DNA of 64,000 nt from Ariolimax columbianus (GCA_036924085.1 JAVGWX010000004.1:75333590-75397589), one strand, 5' to 3'; shown: positions 32,215 to 43,620, numbered from the stretch's first letter. Made by a program: numbers and translations. The notes: generated by a model from the letters alone, not told the origin.

Positions 32215-32400
32215 ACGCGGAACCATCTAGCCAGAGGCGACATCACTGCCGCAACAATCAGCTCCAACGAGGCTAAACGCTACTCTCTTATTGGAATCAT
32301 CGTTGGAGTCGTCGCCATTGTAGGTGTCATCATCGCTGTGGTGGTTGTTGTAGTCACCAGCGCTGCAACAATTTCAACATCAAGCTATTACTATGGTTAA
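32215..32400 (+). CDS. Dispanin exon C: CD225 loop, second membrane segment, stop
   Basis: The exon has 61 codons and a TAA at 32398-32400. It starts TRNHLARGDITAATISSNEA in phase 0 after the acceptor at 32214. The G-D-I-T-A-A...S..A(K) loop is a hallmark of the CD225 domain. A hydrophobic segment of about 26 residues follows (YSLIGIIVGVVAIVGVIIAV, then a run of six valines in all), and the tail TSAATISTSSYYYG ends the protein. Dispanins have a short tail here, so the C-terminus looks complete. A GATA/GACA microsatellite begins about 60-70 bp downstream and may lie in the 3' UTR. I see no clear AATAAA before it. Confidence 0.93.
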   Translation, partial: TRNHLARGDITAATISSNEAKRYSLIGIIVGVVAIVGVIIAVVVVVVTSAATISTSSYYYG

Positions 32401-32467
32401 TGATCCTGTTGAGCAGTGATGGAGAGGATGCTGCATTAAGGATTCATTGTCGTTACTTAATTTATAG

Positions 32468-33012
<545 letters not shown>

Positions 33013-33104
33013 TGGATAACTGCGATTGAAGCTGGCGACCTCACCACATAGACACCGTTGCTACATAACAAGTGAAATTGACTGGAATCAGCCTTTCATT
33101 AAAG

Positions 33105-34038
33105 CTCAATTTGGGAACCATATGCAGTGTTGAACCTTAACTGAACTGAACGTCTTTATACTGGTTGAGAAGACTCTGCAGAGTCTGTATACAACCAGTT
33201 TAATTTACATTACATTGTTCTAAAAGCTATGCGCATCAAATTTATTATTAAATGCATTAACTGTCCCTGCCTCCACTACTTCCGTGGCAATGCATTCCAA
33301 GCGTTCACCACTCTCTGACTAAAAAATATTTCCTAATATCTAATCTGGACCTCTCTTTAGTTAATTTGTAGCTTTGCCCTCTTGTTCTTGTGGGTGGTTG
33401 TATTTAGAAAAAAACTTGTTTTAGTCTATTGTATCCATTCCTATGATCATCTTTTAAATCTGTATTGTCCCCACGAATTCTTCTCTCTTCTAGACACTGT
33501 AGGCCTGTTTTTCTGAGTCGTTTCTCATAAACTGTAATTCTGGAATCCCACTATCATCTTTGTTACTCTTTTCTGTATTCTTTCCGGCATGTTTATATCC
33601 CATCTATGATAAGGACTCCACACCTGTACACAGTACTCCAATCTAGGTCTAACTAATGCTTTATACAGTCTGACTATCACTTCCTTGCTCTTATGTTTAA
33701 AATTTCTTTTTATCATACCTAACATTGCATTTGCCTTTTTCACTGCTACCTGAACTTGCTCACTCACCTTACCTGTATGATCTATTATAACCCCTAGGTC
33801 CCTTTCCTTATCTATCTTTCTAATTATTTTTCTCTCCTGATCTGTAATTATGTTCCATATTGGATCTACCCATGTGGATGACTGTACATTTAGCTACATT
33901 AAACTCCATTTGCCAGTTTACAGACCATTCTCAAATTGTTTCTAAATATATCCACTTCTGCTTTAGATGGGACACTACTGCATAGTTTTGTGTCATCAGC
34001 GAATTTTACAATCATGGATCCATATCAATGTCCAAATC

Positions 34039-34135
<97 letters not shown>

Positions 34136-34345
34136 AAGAACAAAATTGGTCCCAAAACCGAGCCCTGTGGCACTTCATTTTTCACTTCACACCACTAAGA
34201 GTACTCCTTATTTATGCCCACCCTCTGCCTTCTTCCCATTAACCAATTGTCAATCCATCTGGCAACTTCCCCACCTATTCCATGTTATTTTAAGCTGTGC
34301 TTTTACAATATTCTCTCCATCATTGACAGTGTAAACCCCTAGATT
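33105..34345 (-). mobile_element. CR1-like LINE, reverse transcriptase to 3' end, broken by (TA)n
   Basis: Read on the minus strand: VPQGSVLGPILFFIY at about 34180-34130, then a long (TA)n tract, then INDLDIDMD, KFADDTKLCSS (FADD catalytic motif, about 34010-33975) and MEFNVAKC-like text. Next comes the C-terminal block with SEQVQVAVKKANAMLGMIKR and YKALVRPRLEYCVQVWSPY (33767-33600), then PPTRTRG-like text at about 33395, and the C-terminus and 3' hairpin near 33160-33205. These are successive CR1 reverse transcriptase motifs. Frameshifts show it is dead. Confidence 0.88.
34041..34136. repeat. (TA)n inside the CR1 reverse transcriptase
   Basis: About 95 bp of TA lie exactly between the codons for LFFIY and INDLD of the CR1 frame. 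A normal element has only the few TA steps of the F-I-Y-I-N-D codons here. Confidence 0.9.
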
Positions 34346-34734
34346 TTATTTTACAATTTTTTTAAATAATTGTATGTGTTTGTCTCACTAGTTTCTACTG
34401 GCGGAGGCGCGCCAATTCCACCTTAGACCGTAGTCAATTTGGGCTATATTAAGACGCATAAACCAGTGCTTGGATGTATGTGTGCATCTGTATGTACCTA
34501 TGCTAGGTTTGTGCGCTCTCAAAAGCCAGCCCAGCCAAAGTGCAATGGAAGGGTCTCACCCTGACGGCGCGTGTGAAAGTTGTGCAAGAGTGTGACTGTA
34601 GGACAGAGTCAAATGAAACAGAGTGAGGTAAGAAGAGAGAGAAGGGGAAGAGACCAGATCGCAGTCGGTATCTTATGCTAAATTGATTGGAAATTTATAT
34701 TGAGGACCTGTACGCCCCAGTGTAGAAGATGAGC
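34346..34734. other. Intergenic DNA, unassigned
   Basis: No gene or repeat recognised. Confidence 0.4.
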
Positions 34735-34737
34735 GAC

Positions 34738-34820
<83 letters not shown>

Positions 34821-34846
34821 ATGCTTGCGCGCGCGTGTGTGTGTGA
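34738..34846. repeat. (TA)n(GT)n compound microsatellite
   Basis: TA run, then GT run, then a GC-alternating patch (gcgcgcgtgtgtg). Confidence 0.93.
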
Positions 34847-34867
34847 TGTTTATACATATTTATGTCT

Positions 34868-34960
34868 GTGTAGCAGAGTCCAGGTTTCTACTATTTATAA
34901 TGTTACCACACTCATCCAACTAATTCAAGACCACACACTGCAAATAACATAACACATAGC

Positions 34961-35017
<57 letters not shown>
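34868..35017. repeat. Dispersed repeat, copy 2, with (GATA)n tail
   Basis: gtagcagagtccaggtttct, aatgttaccacactcatcca and gaccacacactgcaaataac match 16950-17066. After agcagat this copy continues as about 12 gata units. Confidence 0.65.
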
Positions 35018-35059
35018 TAAAATGTATATAATGTATATGTATGTTTATATGCATATATA

Positions 35060-35415
35060 ATTTAACTTAACGCCTTTTATACTAGTTTAAAAGACATCAG
35101 AGTCTGTAGACAACCAGTTACATTTGCATTACCCTGCTCTAAAAGCTATCAACATCCAATCTATTCTTAAATTCATTAACTGTCTCTGCTTCCACTACCT
35201 CTTGAGGTAATACATTCCAAGCATTCACCACTCTCTGACTAAATAAATATTTGCTAATTTCCAATCTGGACCTTTCTTTAGCTAATTTGTATGTGCCCTC
35301 TTGTTCTCGTTGGTGGTTGCATGTTGAACACCTTGTTATAGTCTAATTTAGTCTTCCCTGTGATTATCTGTGATACACCTGTATTAAGTCACCTCGATTT
35401 CTTCTCTTTTCAAGG
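35060..35415 (-). mobile_element. CR1-like LINE 3' end
   Basis: It is collinear with 33130-33480: ttatactagtttaaaagaca (3' hairpin remnant), attaactgtctctgcttcca, taatacattccaagcattca, accactctctgactaaataa and tgccctcttgttctcg. This is the reverse of the CR1 C-terminal coding sequence plus tail. Confidence 0.8.
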
Positions 35416-35590
35416 CTCTTATGAAGTAGAAGTGCAGAAAGAGCTGACGACTGAAACGTCAGTTGCTGACCTATTATTTGACAAGATTGATCTATTTCAT
35501 GACCATATTGTTCATTGGGTTCCACGTGTAGGTATCTTTTGGAGAACGGCTTCTTAAAAATCAAACTATTGCAATGACAAGTGATAAAAA
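35416..35590 (+). mobile_element. Possible Penelope-like element 3' remnant
   Basis: agctgacgactgaaacgtca resembles the ctgacga...gccgaaacgtcag words common near the 3' ends of Penelope-like elements. Evidence is limited to this wording. Confidence 0.3.
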
Positions 35591-35680
35591 CAGTTATTCG
35601 ATCTATGTTGTTTTTCGATCTACTACGTTTTACGATGTACGAATCTGGTCCAGCACCGACCCCACCGTTATAGTGAGTGC

Positions 35681-35798
35681 ACCTACAGATCACTGCTTGC
35701 CCAGAGTTCCCCCGCTCTTCATGGTGCAGCTCAACACCTACAGATCACTGCTTGCCCAGAGTTCCCCCGCTCTTCATGGTGCAGCTCAACACCTACAC
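35681..35798. repeat. 55-bp direct duplication, about 2.2 copies
   Basis: acctacagatcactgcttgc begins at 35681 and 35736, and a partial third begins at 35791. Confidence 0.88.
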
Positions 35799-36325
35799 AT
35801 CAAGATTAGCCTAATTGCTACTCACAGGGTCAGGTATGTGATTAATATGTGCAAACGATATTCACTACTTACAATGCTCAAGGTCGGCTTTCGTGTGATT
35901 ATGCGATGAAAGCCCTGCAAGAGGACTTGCAATCAATTTAACTGGGGTGTAGGTAGTCCATATCACAGATCAGTTCCACCAATATCTTCGTGGTGTTCTT
36001 TAAACAACTTCACTGTCAAGGCTGATCTCTCTGCGGTGACGCTCGTTGTAAGTGTCATTAAAAGGCGTGACAGGTTGTAATATCTCGTCAAAAAATGTAA
36101 CCTGTAATATACATGCCATAGAGATCAAACCATGTTGAGACACAAGGGTGTAACTGCAGATCTCCAGACAATGGCAGTTGCGAAACAGGGACTGCTGGTT
36201 AGATTTCATTCCACTTATGCCGCTGAGCGATGTCAGGAGATTAAGTCGTCTGTCCTACGCCAAGAGCGTTCAGAAGATCATTCTCAGCCTGTGTTGTTGC
36301 AGAATCGAATTTCATCCATCCATCT
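35799..36325. other. Intergenic DNA, unassigned
   Basis: No gene or repeat recognised. Confidence 0.35.
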
Positions 36326-36329
36326 GCCT

Positions 36330-36562
36330 GGAGGCGGTCCTCTTGCTCTGTAGCCTGATCTACCAGAGTTATAATCCATCAGTGGAAGTTGCTGAGGATA
36401 CATTTTCAGGAGATGACCGAACTAACGTATTGTGTGCCTAGAGTAGTACTATTCACAATATAGTGCTAACCACACCTCGAGTGTCTTCGTATCGCAGTCT
36501 GTCTCTCATGGTAACAACGTACATCTTCCTAGAGCAACACCTCATTTGACACGTCTAAAGTA
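36330..36562 (+). mobile_element. Family H copy, no internal expansion
   Basis: gcctgatctaccagagttat, atccatcagtggaagttgct, acacctcgagtgtcttcgta and cagtctgtctctcatggtaa are collinear with 19245-19450. The 47-bp seed is single here. Confidence 0.65.
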
Positions 36563-36950
36563 TACTCACTCGAGCCATGAATAGGACACAGCACGGGACG
36601 CTGAGCAGCGTATGAACTGCACAGCGACCCATAGATGACTGCTAGCGTCAGGGCCAGTGAACCAGATCTGCCAAAACCCTTATGTACCTCCACACGGGGA
36701 TCCTGGTAATAGGCTATAACAGAGCAGACTGGCAAAATAGAAAGGATCGAAGAGGGAAGGCAACCTGGTTCTAAAAATGCCTGCTGAGGTCGGATGTGTC
36801 GGACCGAAAGGTTAAAATATCGCAGTCAAACGGTAAAGTACGACACAAGGCGCTCCGTTCTCTGGACTACATTCTACTACTTGCTAAGCCCTTTTCAAGG
36901 CTTGGTAGCGGGAGATTGGGAACGAACGAAGACGAAGAGCAAGAAGGACC
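36563..36950 (+). mobile_element. Family F, near full-length copy
   Basis: Order: gactgctagcgtcagggcca, acccttatgtacctccacac, gatcgaagagggaaggcaac, ctgaggtcggatgtgtcgga, aagtacgacacaaggcgctc, ctacttgctaagcccttttc, ggcttggtagcgggagattg, then an end cgaacgaagacgaagagc. It is collinear with 58893-59310. Minus partial copies lie at 24425 and 40825. It is non-coding, with an AAG-like tail. Confidence 0.75.
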
Positions 36951-37011
36951 CAGCACGGTACAAGTGCCGGGCTCTGTTCTTCCTAGTAATCCTGCTAAAG
37001 GTTTGGGTTTT

Positions 37012-37182
37012 AATCACTAGCGGTAAACTGAATAAGACTGCGGAAAACTGAATAGGGCAGCGGAAAACTGAATAGGGCATCGGAATACTGAATAGGGCAG
37101 CGGAAACTGAATAGGGCAGCGGAAAACTGAATAGGGCAGCGGAAAACTGAATAGGGCAGCGGAAAACTGAATAGGGCAGCGG
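37012..37182. repeat. 20-bp minisatellite, about 8 copies
   Basis: Unit gcggaaaactgaatagggca, nearly perfect. Confidence 0.92.
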
Positions 37183-38130
37183 GCGAGGTTCAGGGAAACT
37201 CGTTTTCGCCACACCGGTTGGGGCAGGAATGCGTTCATCCTCCCAGTGAAGAGGTGCTACAAAGGGCGATACTGGGTGACACCCTGCACCGGAAACCACA
37301 GTGTCACACAGTTATCACTCTCTACGAATCAGTGCTCCGTGAGAAATCAAGATAGGACTTCGCTCTTAGAAGGAGAAGCAGGGTTGTTGCCAAGCAGAAA
37401 GGGGCATACATAACATCTACATTTAATATGAGACGGGGGAATGAGCCAATCACTTGAGCTAAGATGTCAAAGGTCACGTCAGTCATTGCGTCTACCTGTC
37501 AATCATTGCTTCTGAAGGTACAGAAGAGATATCTACTATATGAGAGGACATGAAGTGCCTTGTGTCCTGGCCATGCTGTGGTCTTTTCGTCTCGAAATAT
37601 GTTTCCTTTAATTATTCTTTCATTTACATTGTGCGTCTTTACTATAATTAATTGTGTCTAACACAGGGGGATCCTGCAGTTTGGGCATGAAGAAGATGAT
37701 GATGATGAATGCCAATTTACTTATATTGTATTTTACTATACCGGGGTGGACGCGGCGAACGCGTTAGGGGCATGGCTCACAATACCAAATTGGCTTGGTT
37801 CGGATCACCAAACATCACCCCTATAAGAAATAAACCGATTACAATTCAAGCTGAAGAAGGAAGCACTGGAAATTTCGGCCAACATTGCATTGCAAAGAAT
37901 TTCGCCTTAGTATATAAGGAAAGTGAGAAACATAATTGTAATGCATGCACAGTACATTGCGATGTGACTATTCATGACTCCGTTTTTGTGTTCTTCTAAG
38001 GGACTGATAATGTCTATGATCTCCCGGCTACAAGAACTAGATGTCTCCAGAACATTGCGGGCACCAATTCACTCACGTTGAGGATTTCATGGATCAGAAT
38101 GGGATTTTTAGGCTGCAGTGATAGGCAGGA
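37183..38130. other. Intergenic DNA, unassigned
   Basis: About 950 bp. The largest + frame (37709-37999, 96 codons) has no family resemblance and no splice or codon evidence. I do not call it a gene. Confidence 0.35.
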
Positions 38131-38136
38131 GGGTTG

Positions 38137-38802
38137 CCAACTATCTTCAATAGGACTACAGAGATGTGGTACTTACTCCAGCTCTGAGCCAACATCTTCA
38201 ATAGGACTACAGAGATGTGGTACTTACTCCAGCTCTGAGCCAACATCTTCAATAGGACTACGGAGATGTGGTACTTACTCCAGCTCTGAGCCAACATCTT
38301 CAATAGGACTACAGAGATGTGGTACTTACTCCAGCTCTGAGCCAACATCTTCAATAGGACTACGGAGATGTGGTACTTACTCCAGCTCTGAGCCAACATC
38401 TTCAATAGGACTACAGAGATGTGGTACTTACTCCAGCTCTGAGCCAACATCTTCAATAGGACTACGGAGATGTGGTACTTACTCCAGCTCTGAACCAACA
38501 TCTTCAATAGGACTCTGGAGATGTGGTACTTACTCAATCTCTGAGCCAACATCTTCAATAGGACTACGGAGATGTGGTACTTACTCAAGCTCTGAGCCAA
38601 CATCTTCAATATGACTATGGAGATGTGGTACTTACTCAAGCTCTGAGCCAACTTTCTTCAATAGGACTACGGAGATGTGGTACTTACTCAAGCTCTGAGC
38701 CAACATCTTCAATAGGACTATGGAGATATGGTACTTACTCCAGATCTGAGCCAACTTTCTTCAATAGGACTATGGAGATGTGGTACTTACTCCAGCTCTG
38801 AG
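38137..38802. repeat. 51-bp minisatellite, about 13 copies
   Basis: Unit tcttcaataggactacagag, then atgtggtacttactccagct and ctgagccaaca. The period is a multiple of 3, giving open frames of 178 (+) and 185 (-) codons over the same DNA, so neither is a credible gene. No seed element is recognised. Confidence 0.93.
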
Positions 38803-39132
38803 GAACCTCGGTAGTCCCATCATCCACTGTGTCTGACTGTCAGTGTTTGCTTCGCAAAGTGCACAAATTATGGATATGGCATGAATGGATAGCGGGGATG
38901 CAGTGGCCTCTATTTTTAATCTGTTACAACTGGTCTAGAACAAAACATGACAAGAAACAATTTCTGAACACGACATCCAACAAAATCTAGCCCTGAACTT
39001 GGTCGAGCCAGTTTTAGTTCCTGACATATGGCTCAATTTCCACCTTATCGTCTTTGCGAACCTTTTCTTTATCTTTAAATCTTACACACCCTGACGGTTT
39101 ACACGTGACTGAGAACCTCGTTTAGAGACAAA

Positions 39133-39169
<37 letters not shown>

Positions 39170-39334
39170 TTTTTTTAATACATTTGCCGACGTATATATA
39201 GCTTGGTCAGAGTATTTTTTCTGCTCTCCTGAGCAGACTTCTACCAGCAGAACATCGTTAGGGGATCTTTCAAACAGGTACATCTACTACATTGTCTTTG
39301 TTTTTTTGTGAGTGTCTATGTATTCAAATATGTA

Positions 39335-39424
<90 letters not shown>

Positions 39425-39425
39425 G
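38803..39425. repeat. Unassigned DNA with (TA)n and (GT)n(TA)n tracts
   Basis: (TA)n at 39137-39166 and a (GT)n(TA)n compound tract at 39337-39422. The rest has no recognised gene. Confidence 0.8.
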
Positions 39426-39429
39426 TAAT

Positions 39430-39950
39430 GGTCCTGTTGGTTAATAGACACAGCTGGGAACAAAATATCTTGATAAACACTGGCATGACTAGGATAATGA
39501 ACACTGCCAAGGGGAAAACCAGACCTAAAGTTGTCATAAATAAGCAACAAGTTGAGGACGTCATGAGTTTTGAAAATCTATTCTCGACTTTAAGCAAAAG
39601 CTAAGACTGGCAAAAATAAAGAGAAGAAATGTAAAGGCACAACAAGAGGTTGACTAACATGAACAATATACTATAGAACACTAACACAATCACAAAAATA
39701 AGACCCAAAGGAATAGCATATGCCCTGTGGCAACGTATGGATACAAGACATGGTCGTCCACACAAACCATGCGGAAGACGATTGAATCCTCCGAGCTAAC
39801 ATGCTACAAAGGTGCCTAAATTACCATGGCTAGTGACAAGGAGAAGCGCAGAAACCCTGCAGAAACTGGAGATAGAACAAAACGGGCTAGTAAACAACAT
39901 TACGTCTAGGAAATTCCATAATGGCGTTCAACGTTCCGCTTAACTGCACC
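39430..39950 (+). mobile_element. LINE reverse transcriptase fragment
   Basis: The first frame reads INTGMTRIMNTAKGKTRPKV, then VINKQQVEDVMSFENLFSTL. This matches the N..KT..M.......V.I....VE.V.SFKYLGS.I region after the catalytic core. After frameshifts come LTKMNNILWNT and YATVATYGYKTWS-like text (KLRLYKSLV.S.LLYG.ETW). It is decayed. Confidence 0.7.
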
Positions 39951-40516
39951 CCAGAATTCAACCCAGGTTATCACTACTCAAGGGCCTTCCTGCTTGGACT
40001 GAAACAACATTCCTCCTGGCCCCTCATCCGGAGGTTACATGACACCTCACACAACCCCGTATTCTCAGCACAGGAAGAGTCACGCTGACACGAAGATGGA
40101 CAAAATCTAGAGGCCTCGGGAGCGGAACACGAAAAAACAGGAAGTCAGACTTTAACAAACAATGAAAACCTGAAACAAACATTGGTTCAACACATACTCC
40201 TCTCGGCCCTCACCCCGAGGCAGCGGAATACTCTACTCGGCTCCACCTGGAAAGTCTGTAGGGATTTCGGTCGACACACTACGCATGAACAAGCCTCATC
40301 ACTTGGACATGGTAGTGATCGATCGACGCAAAGGGTCTTATATGGCTAGACGAGCATTATTATTATTATTAAGGATGTCTTTATTTGATTATTTGTTTAG
40401 ATATCAATTCTGACTAAATGTAATTATTCTTGTTTGGGTCCTCAATAAAGAACCACGTGATCCATCGAGTTGATCTATTGTGACTGTTGTCTGTAATATC
40501 TTCCCTGAACAGCACC
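39951..40516. other. Upstream region of the EF-hand gene
   Basis: No mobile protein recognised. A short tta/att repeat (attattattattatta) sits at 40355. No clear TATA box can be assigned; the transcription start is unknown. Confidence 0.35.
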
Positions 40517-40675
40517 ATGCTAACGAGACTAGTTCTAGCTGTTGTCCTCCCCGTCTGCGTCATGGCTCAGGTCAGCCTCAAGCCGTACAACACCACTGCT
40601 GCAGTTATGTTTTCAGTTAGCGACATCAACAAGGATGGAATCATAACGTTCGCAGAAATAGAGGCTAACTTTAAG
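40517..40675 (+). CDS. EF-hand gene exon 1: signal peptide and EF-hand 1
   Basis: The start is ATG at 40517. The first 17 residues, MLTRLVLAVVLPVCVMA, form a signal peptide with a likely cut before QVSLKPYN; NTT at 25-27 is a possible N-glycosylation site. EF loop 1 is DINKDGIITFAE (residues 36-47), with D, N, D, G and E at the calcium-binding positions. The donor is at 40676 (gtgctc), phase 0. A nearby alternative donor, gtacgt at 40683, would break the frame with exon 2, so I reject it. The weak +3 to +6 donor match is worth noting. Confidence 0.87.
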
Positions 40676-40740
40676 GTGCTCTGTACGTGTGCGTGTATGT
40701 GGGTGCGTGTGTGTGCGTATGTTGGTCTTCACATATGTGT
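40676..40740. repeat. GT/GCGTGT-rich stretch after the donor
   Basis: gtgtgcgtgtatgtgggtgc-type low-complexity DNA directly after the exon 1 donor. Confidence 0.6.
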
Positions 40741-40824
40741 CTTCTTCGTGTAACTTATTTTCATTTTAGCCGAAGTACAGGGTCGCCTTTACAATTGGAC
40801 TCCATTCATCTTCTTCTGCTGCGT

Positions 40825-40972
40825 TCGTTCTCAATCTCCCGCTACCAAGCCCTGCATAGGGCCTTAAAAGTAGCAGGATGTTGTCAGGAGAACGGAATGG
40901 GTTGTGTCGCTAGTTTACAGCTTGCTGCGATATTTGCACCTTTCGGTCCGACACATTATAAAGACACAATTC
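40825..40972 (-). mobile_element. Family F fragment in EF-hand intron 1
   Basis: The + strand shows gttctcaatctcccgctacc, aagtagcaggatgttgtcag and atttgcacctttcggtccga, the reverse complement of family F at 36780-36925. Confidence 0.75.
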
Positions 40973-41412
40973 ACTTTGTGTGGTTTTTACAGTGGTTATT
41001 ATGTCGCAATTTGTTTTACACAATGAGATTTCTGACGTCATGCACAACTCGTTGGTCGCCTTTTACGACAAACATGGAGATGCAATGGTCCTATTCCTTC
41101 CTCCTAAATATGGGTCCCCGGTATATTCTCTGTGAACATATATATGAGTTCAACGTAAAGCCCTCCTTTTTATGTGTGTGTTATGTGAAGAATGTTGTTA
41201 CTGCAACTTGTTGCAGCGCGTGTTGTACATGAGAATGAGACATAGCAGATAGAATGGCTACTAAGCGGACTAAAATTGGCTCCATCACCCATGTGTGTAC
41301 GCAGACAAGCAGCACACAGCTGAACATATCTTGCAAGACAATTACATGATTAGCCAATTGTGTAATGAGCATTGACCCGCGGATACGAATCTTCAAACAA
41401 AAAAATGACTGC
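40973..41412. other. Intron DNA, unassigned
   Basis: No gene or repeat recognised. Confidence 0.35.
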
Positions 41413-41414
41413 GT

Positions 41415-41682
41415 TTAGATAGCAGCTTGTCCCTGTCAACTGTTCAAGTATTTGTGTATCAGCTTGTCCCAAGGAACTGTTCTGTGTTTGGACAGCAGTT
41501 TGTTTAAATGAACTGTTTTGTATTTGTGTATCAGCTTGTTCCTGTCAAATGTTATGTGTGTGGACAGCAGCTTGTCCCTGTCAACTCTACTGTGTTTGGG
41601 TAGCAGCTTGTTCCTGTCAACTGTTCTGTGTATGGACATCAGCTTGTCCCTGTCAACTGTTCTGTGTTTTGGGTAGCAGCTT
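41415..41682. repeat. 34-37-bp degenerate minisatellite, about 7 copies
   Basis: Unit tagcagcttgtccctgtcaa plus ctgttctgtgtttgg, variably mutated. It leads directly into the Penelope-like element. Confidence 0.8.
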
Positions 41683-41684
41683 GG

Positions 41685-43620
41685 GACACAATGATTGATA
41701 TGGCGAGGAGGGCAATCTTCTACTCTCCGACCATTCTTTCTACAAATCGCGCATTGATGGTGCTGCTGTCCTCTACAACAAGGAGGTATCTACCACCATA
41801 CTTGATATGACAATTCGTAACCTCTTCTTGGCTCGTGCCAAGAACTTCCGAATCTTCAACATCTTTCTGGAAAGCTTTTATTATACATGCTTCCGAAGAT
41901 TCACATACCTACCAACCCAGGCAGACCCATCGTTTCCGCTTGTTCTTGTCCCACTGAACTAGTATCTGACTTCCTTGATGTTTTCTTTCAGCCTAAGGTT
42001 GAGAATCTCTGACGGCTTATCAGCCATCCGTTTCTTCCTTGACCAGAGAACCAACCCATATACCCCTACCATCTTTCTGGCCGAACTTGTCCTCACCCTC
42101 AACACCTTTGGGTTCAATGGCCAGTTCTTTGACCAGATCAGCGGCTTAGCTATGGGCACCAGACACCAAAGTAGGCCCAAACCGCGCTTGTCTTTTCATG
42201 AGACACCTGACTATCTGATTTGACATGAAGCTCTTTGCTCCTGATGTACTGTCGATACATCGACGATGGGATTGATATTATCGACATTCCTGAGAATGAC
42301 CTCATAATCTTCATCGACTGTGTTAATGACTTTCCTCCCTCTATCCAGTTCACGTCTGTAATCTCCCTCATGGCTGTCCATTTTCTCAACCCCACGCTCT
42401 CCATCTGCCCTTCTCGCCTCTCATCACTTATCTACTACAAACCTACCGACGTCCATAACTACCTCCTCTATACTTCCTTTCATCCCCAATCTTGTCGCGA
42501 CTCGCTCACCTTCACTCAGCTCCTCCGCCTCCGACGTCTCTGTCAAAACGACGATGATTTCCTTCTCAGGGCACACGAGACGCTTGACAGTGAGCGACTC
42601 TACCATGAGACCACTCTCTCCACCGACCTCCAGCTGGTTTTTTCCATCTATCACCCCAACTCCCTCACTCCCATTAATCAGTCCTCCCTCTGACCGTGTG
42701 AAACTTGTTATCACGTATCACCCTCACAGTGTCTCTGTCCAGAATCTTAATCCGCCATCTCCCTATTCTTTATTATGGTCCTCCCCTTTTGAGGCGTATC
42801 CCGATCCATCGCCTGTCGCCTAAAAACGGGACAAAAACCTCAGGGACTTGCTGGTCAGTAGTCGCTTGCTCACGAGACGCTAGAACCATCCAGATACACA
42901 GGCAGTAGCTGTGTTACGTCCTCCTTACTCGCTCGGTGACCTTCCATAAAGCAGAGTTCTTCATCAAGGAGGGTTTGACATGCAAGTCCCATAACCTCAT
43001 CCATTCCAACATCTGTAACCAGTGTGGTAGGAAAAACATTGTAGAGACTTGCCGGGAACTACGTGAGCATTTCCGCCAACAAATCAATGATATCTATAAC
43101 TCATGGGCTTCCCTATTGACAGGCACTTCCATAGTCCTGGACATCGTCGTAAAGCGGATGTCAGTGTCACAGGCACTTCCATGGTCCTGGACATCGTCGT
43201 AAAGCCGATGTCAGTGTCACAGGCACTTCCATGGTCCTGGACATCGTCGTAAAGCCGATATCAGTGTCACAGGCACTTCCATGGTCCTGGACATCGTCGT
43301 AAACCCGATGTCAGTGTCACAGGCACTTCCATGGTCCTGGACATCGTCGTAAAGCCGCTGTCAGTGTCACAGGCACTTCCATAGTCCTGGAGATCGTCGT
43401 AAAGCCGATGTCAGTGTCATAGGCACATCCATGGTCCTGGACATCGTCGTAAAGCCGATGTCAGTGTCACAGGCACTTCCATAGTCCTGGACATCGTCGT
43501 AAAGCCGATGTCAGTGTCACAGGCACTTCCATGGTCCTGGACATCGTCGTAAAGCCGATGTCAGTGTCACAGACATAGTCTCCTTCTTCTCTGTCGACCG
43601 TCATTGACTCGACCTTGATA
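41685..43620 (+). mobile_element. Penelope-like element: reverse transcriptase and GIY-YIG endonuclease, degenerate
   Basis: The + frames give, in order: an upstream stretch, NGQFFDQISGLAMGTR (42118-42165), PNRACLF in a shifted frame, the catalytic YCRYIDDGID (42246-42275, Y.DD box), then a long thumb-like segment to about 42693. The linker RDKNLRDLLVSS (about 42826-42862) follows in another frame. The endonuclease part reads LTCKSHNLIHSNICNQCGRK, then NIVETCRELREHF (42973-43070), where GIY-YIG proteins have C...LIY...C..CG..YIGET...L. The YIGET tyrosine/isoleucine positions are altered and several frameshifts exist, so it is inactive. The tail HFHSPGHRRKADVSVT is expanded as an array. The order RT, linker, GIY-YIG is diagnostic of Penelope-like elements. 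Confidence 0.88.
43121..43570. repeat. 50-bp tandem repeat in the Penelope GIY-YIG tail, 9 copies
   Basis: Unit aggcacttccatggtcctgg, then acatcgtcgtaaagccgatg and tcagtgtcac, exactly 50 bp nine times. In the first unit it reads HFHSPGHRRKADVSVT, the normal HF.SPGH...D..V end of the endonuclease domain. After the last unit the frame resumes as DIVSFFSVDRH. Confidence 0.93.

Larger units (their letters stand above)
6682..32400 (+). other. Dispanin (CD225-domain) gene, 3 exons seen, 5' exon(s) missing
   Basis: The gene joins exons 6682-6833, 15023-15235 and 32215-32400, with introns of about 8.2 and 17.0 kb. Both introns have GT..AG borders in phase 0, and the joined frame stays open. The protein (at least 182 residues seen) has a Pro/Gln/Asn/Tyr-rich N-terminal part, a first hydrophobic segment with a PIGIFAL motif, a loop with GDITAATISSNEAKRYS, a second hydrophobic segment and a short tail. 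That layout is the CD225 domain of dispanins, the family that includes IFITM, PRRT and synDIG proteins. Some members act at membranes in vesicle fusion or receptor trafficking; the role here is unknown. No initiator Met exon could be identified upstream, so the protein start is open. Confidence 0.85.

Noticed and set aside
37709..37999. 96-codon ORF
   Set aside because: No recognisable domain, composition or splice context; length is within chance for this DNA.
38078..38651. Long open frames on both strands (178 and 185 codons)
   Set aside because: Both lie over a 51-bp array. A period divisible by 3 without stops opens frames on both strands. No start context, splice site or family resemblance.
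40681..40690. Alternative exon 1 donor gtacgt in the EF-hand gene
   Set aside because: It would add eight bases and shift exon 2 out of frame; the donor at 40676 gives matching phase.
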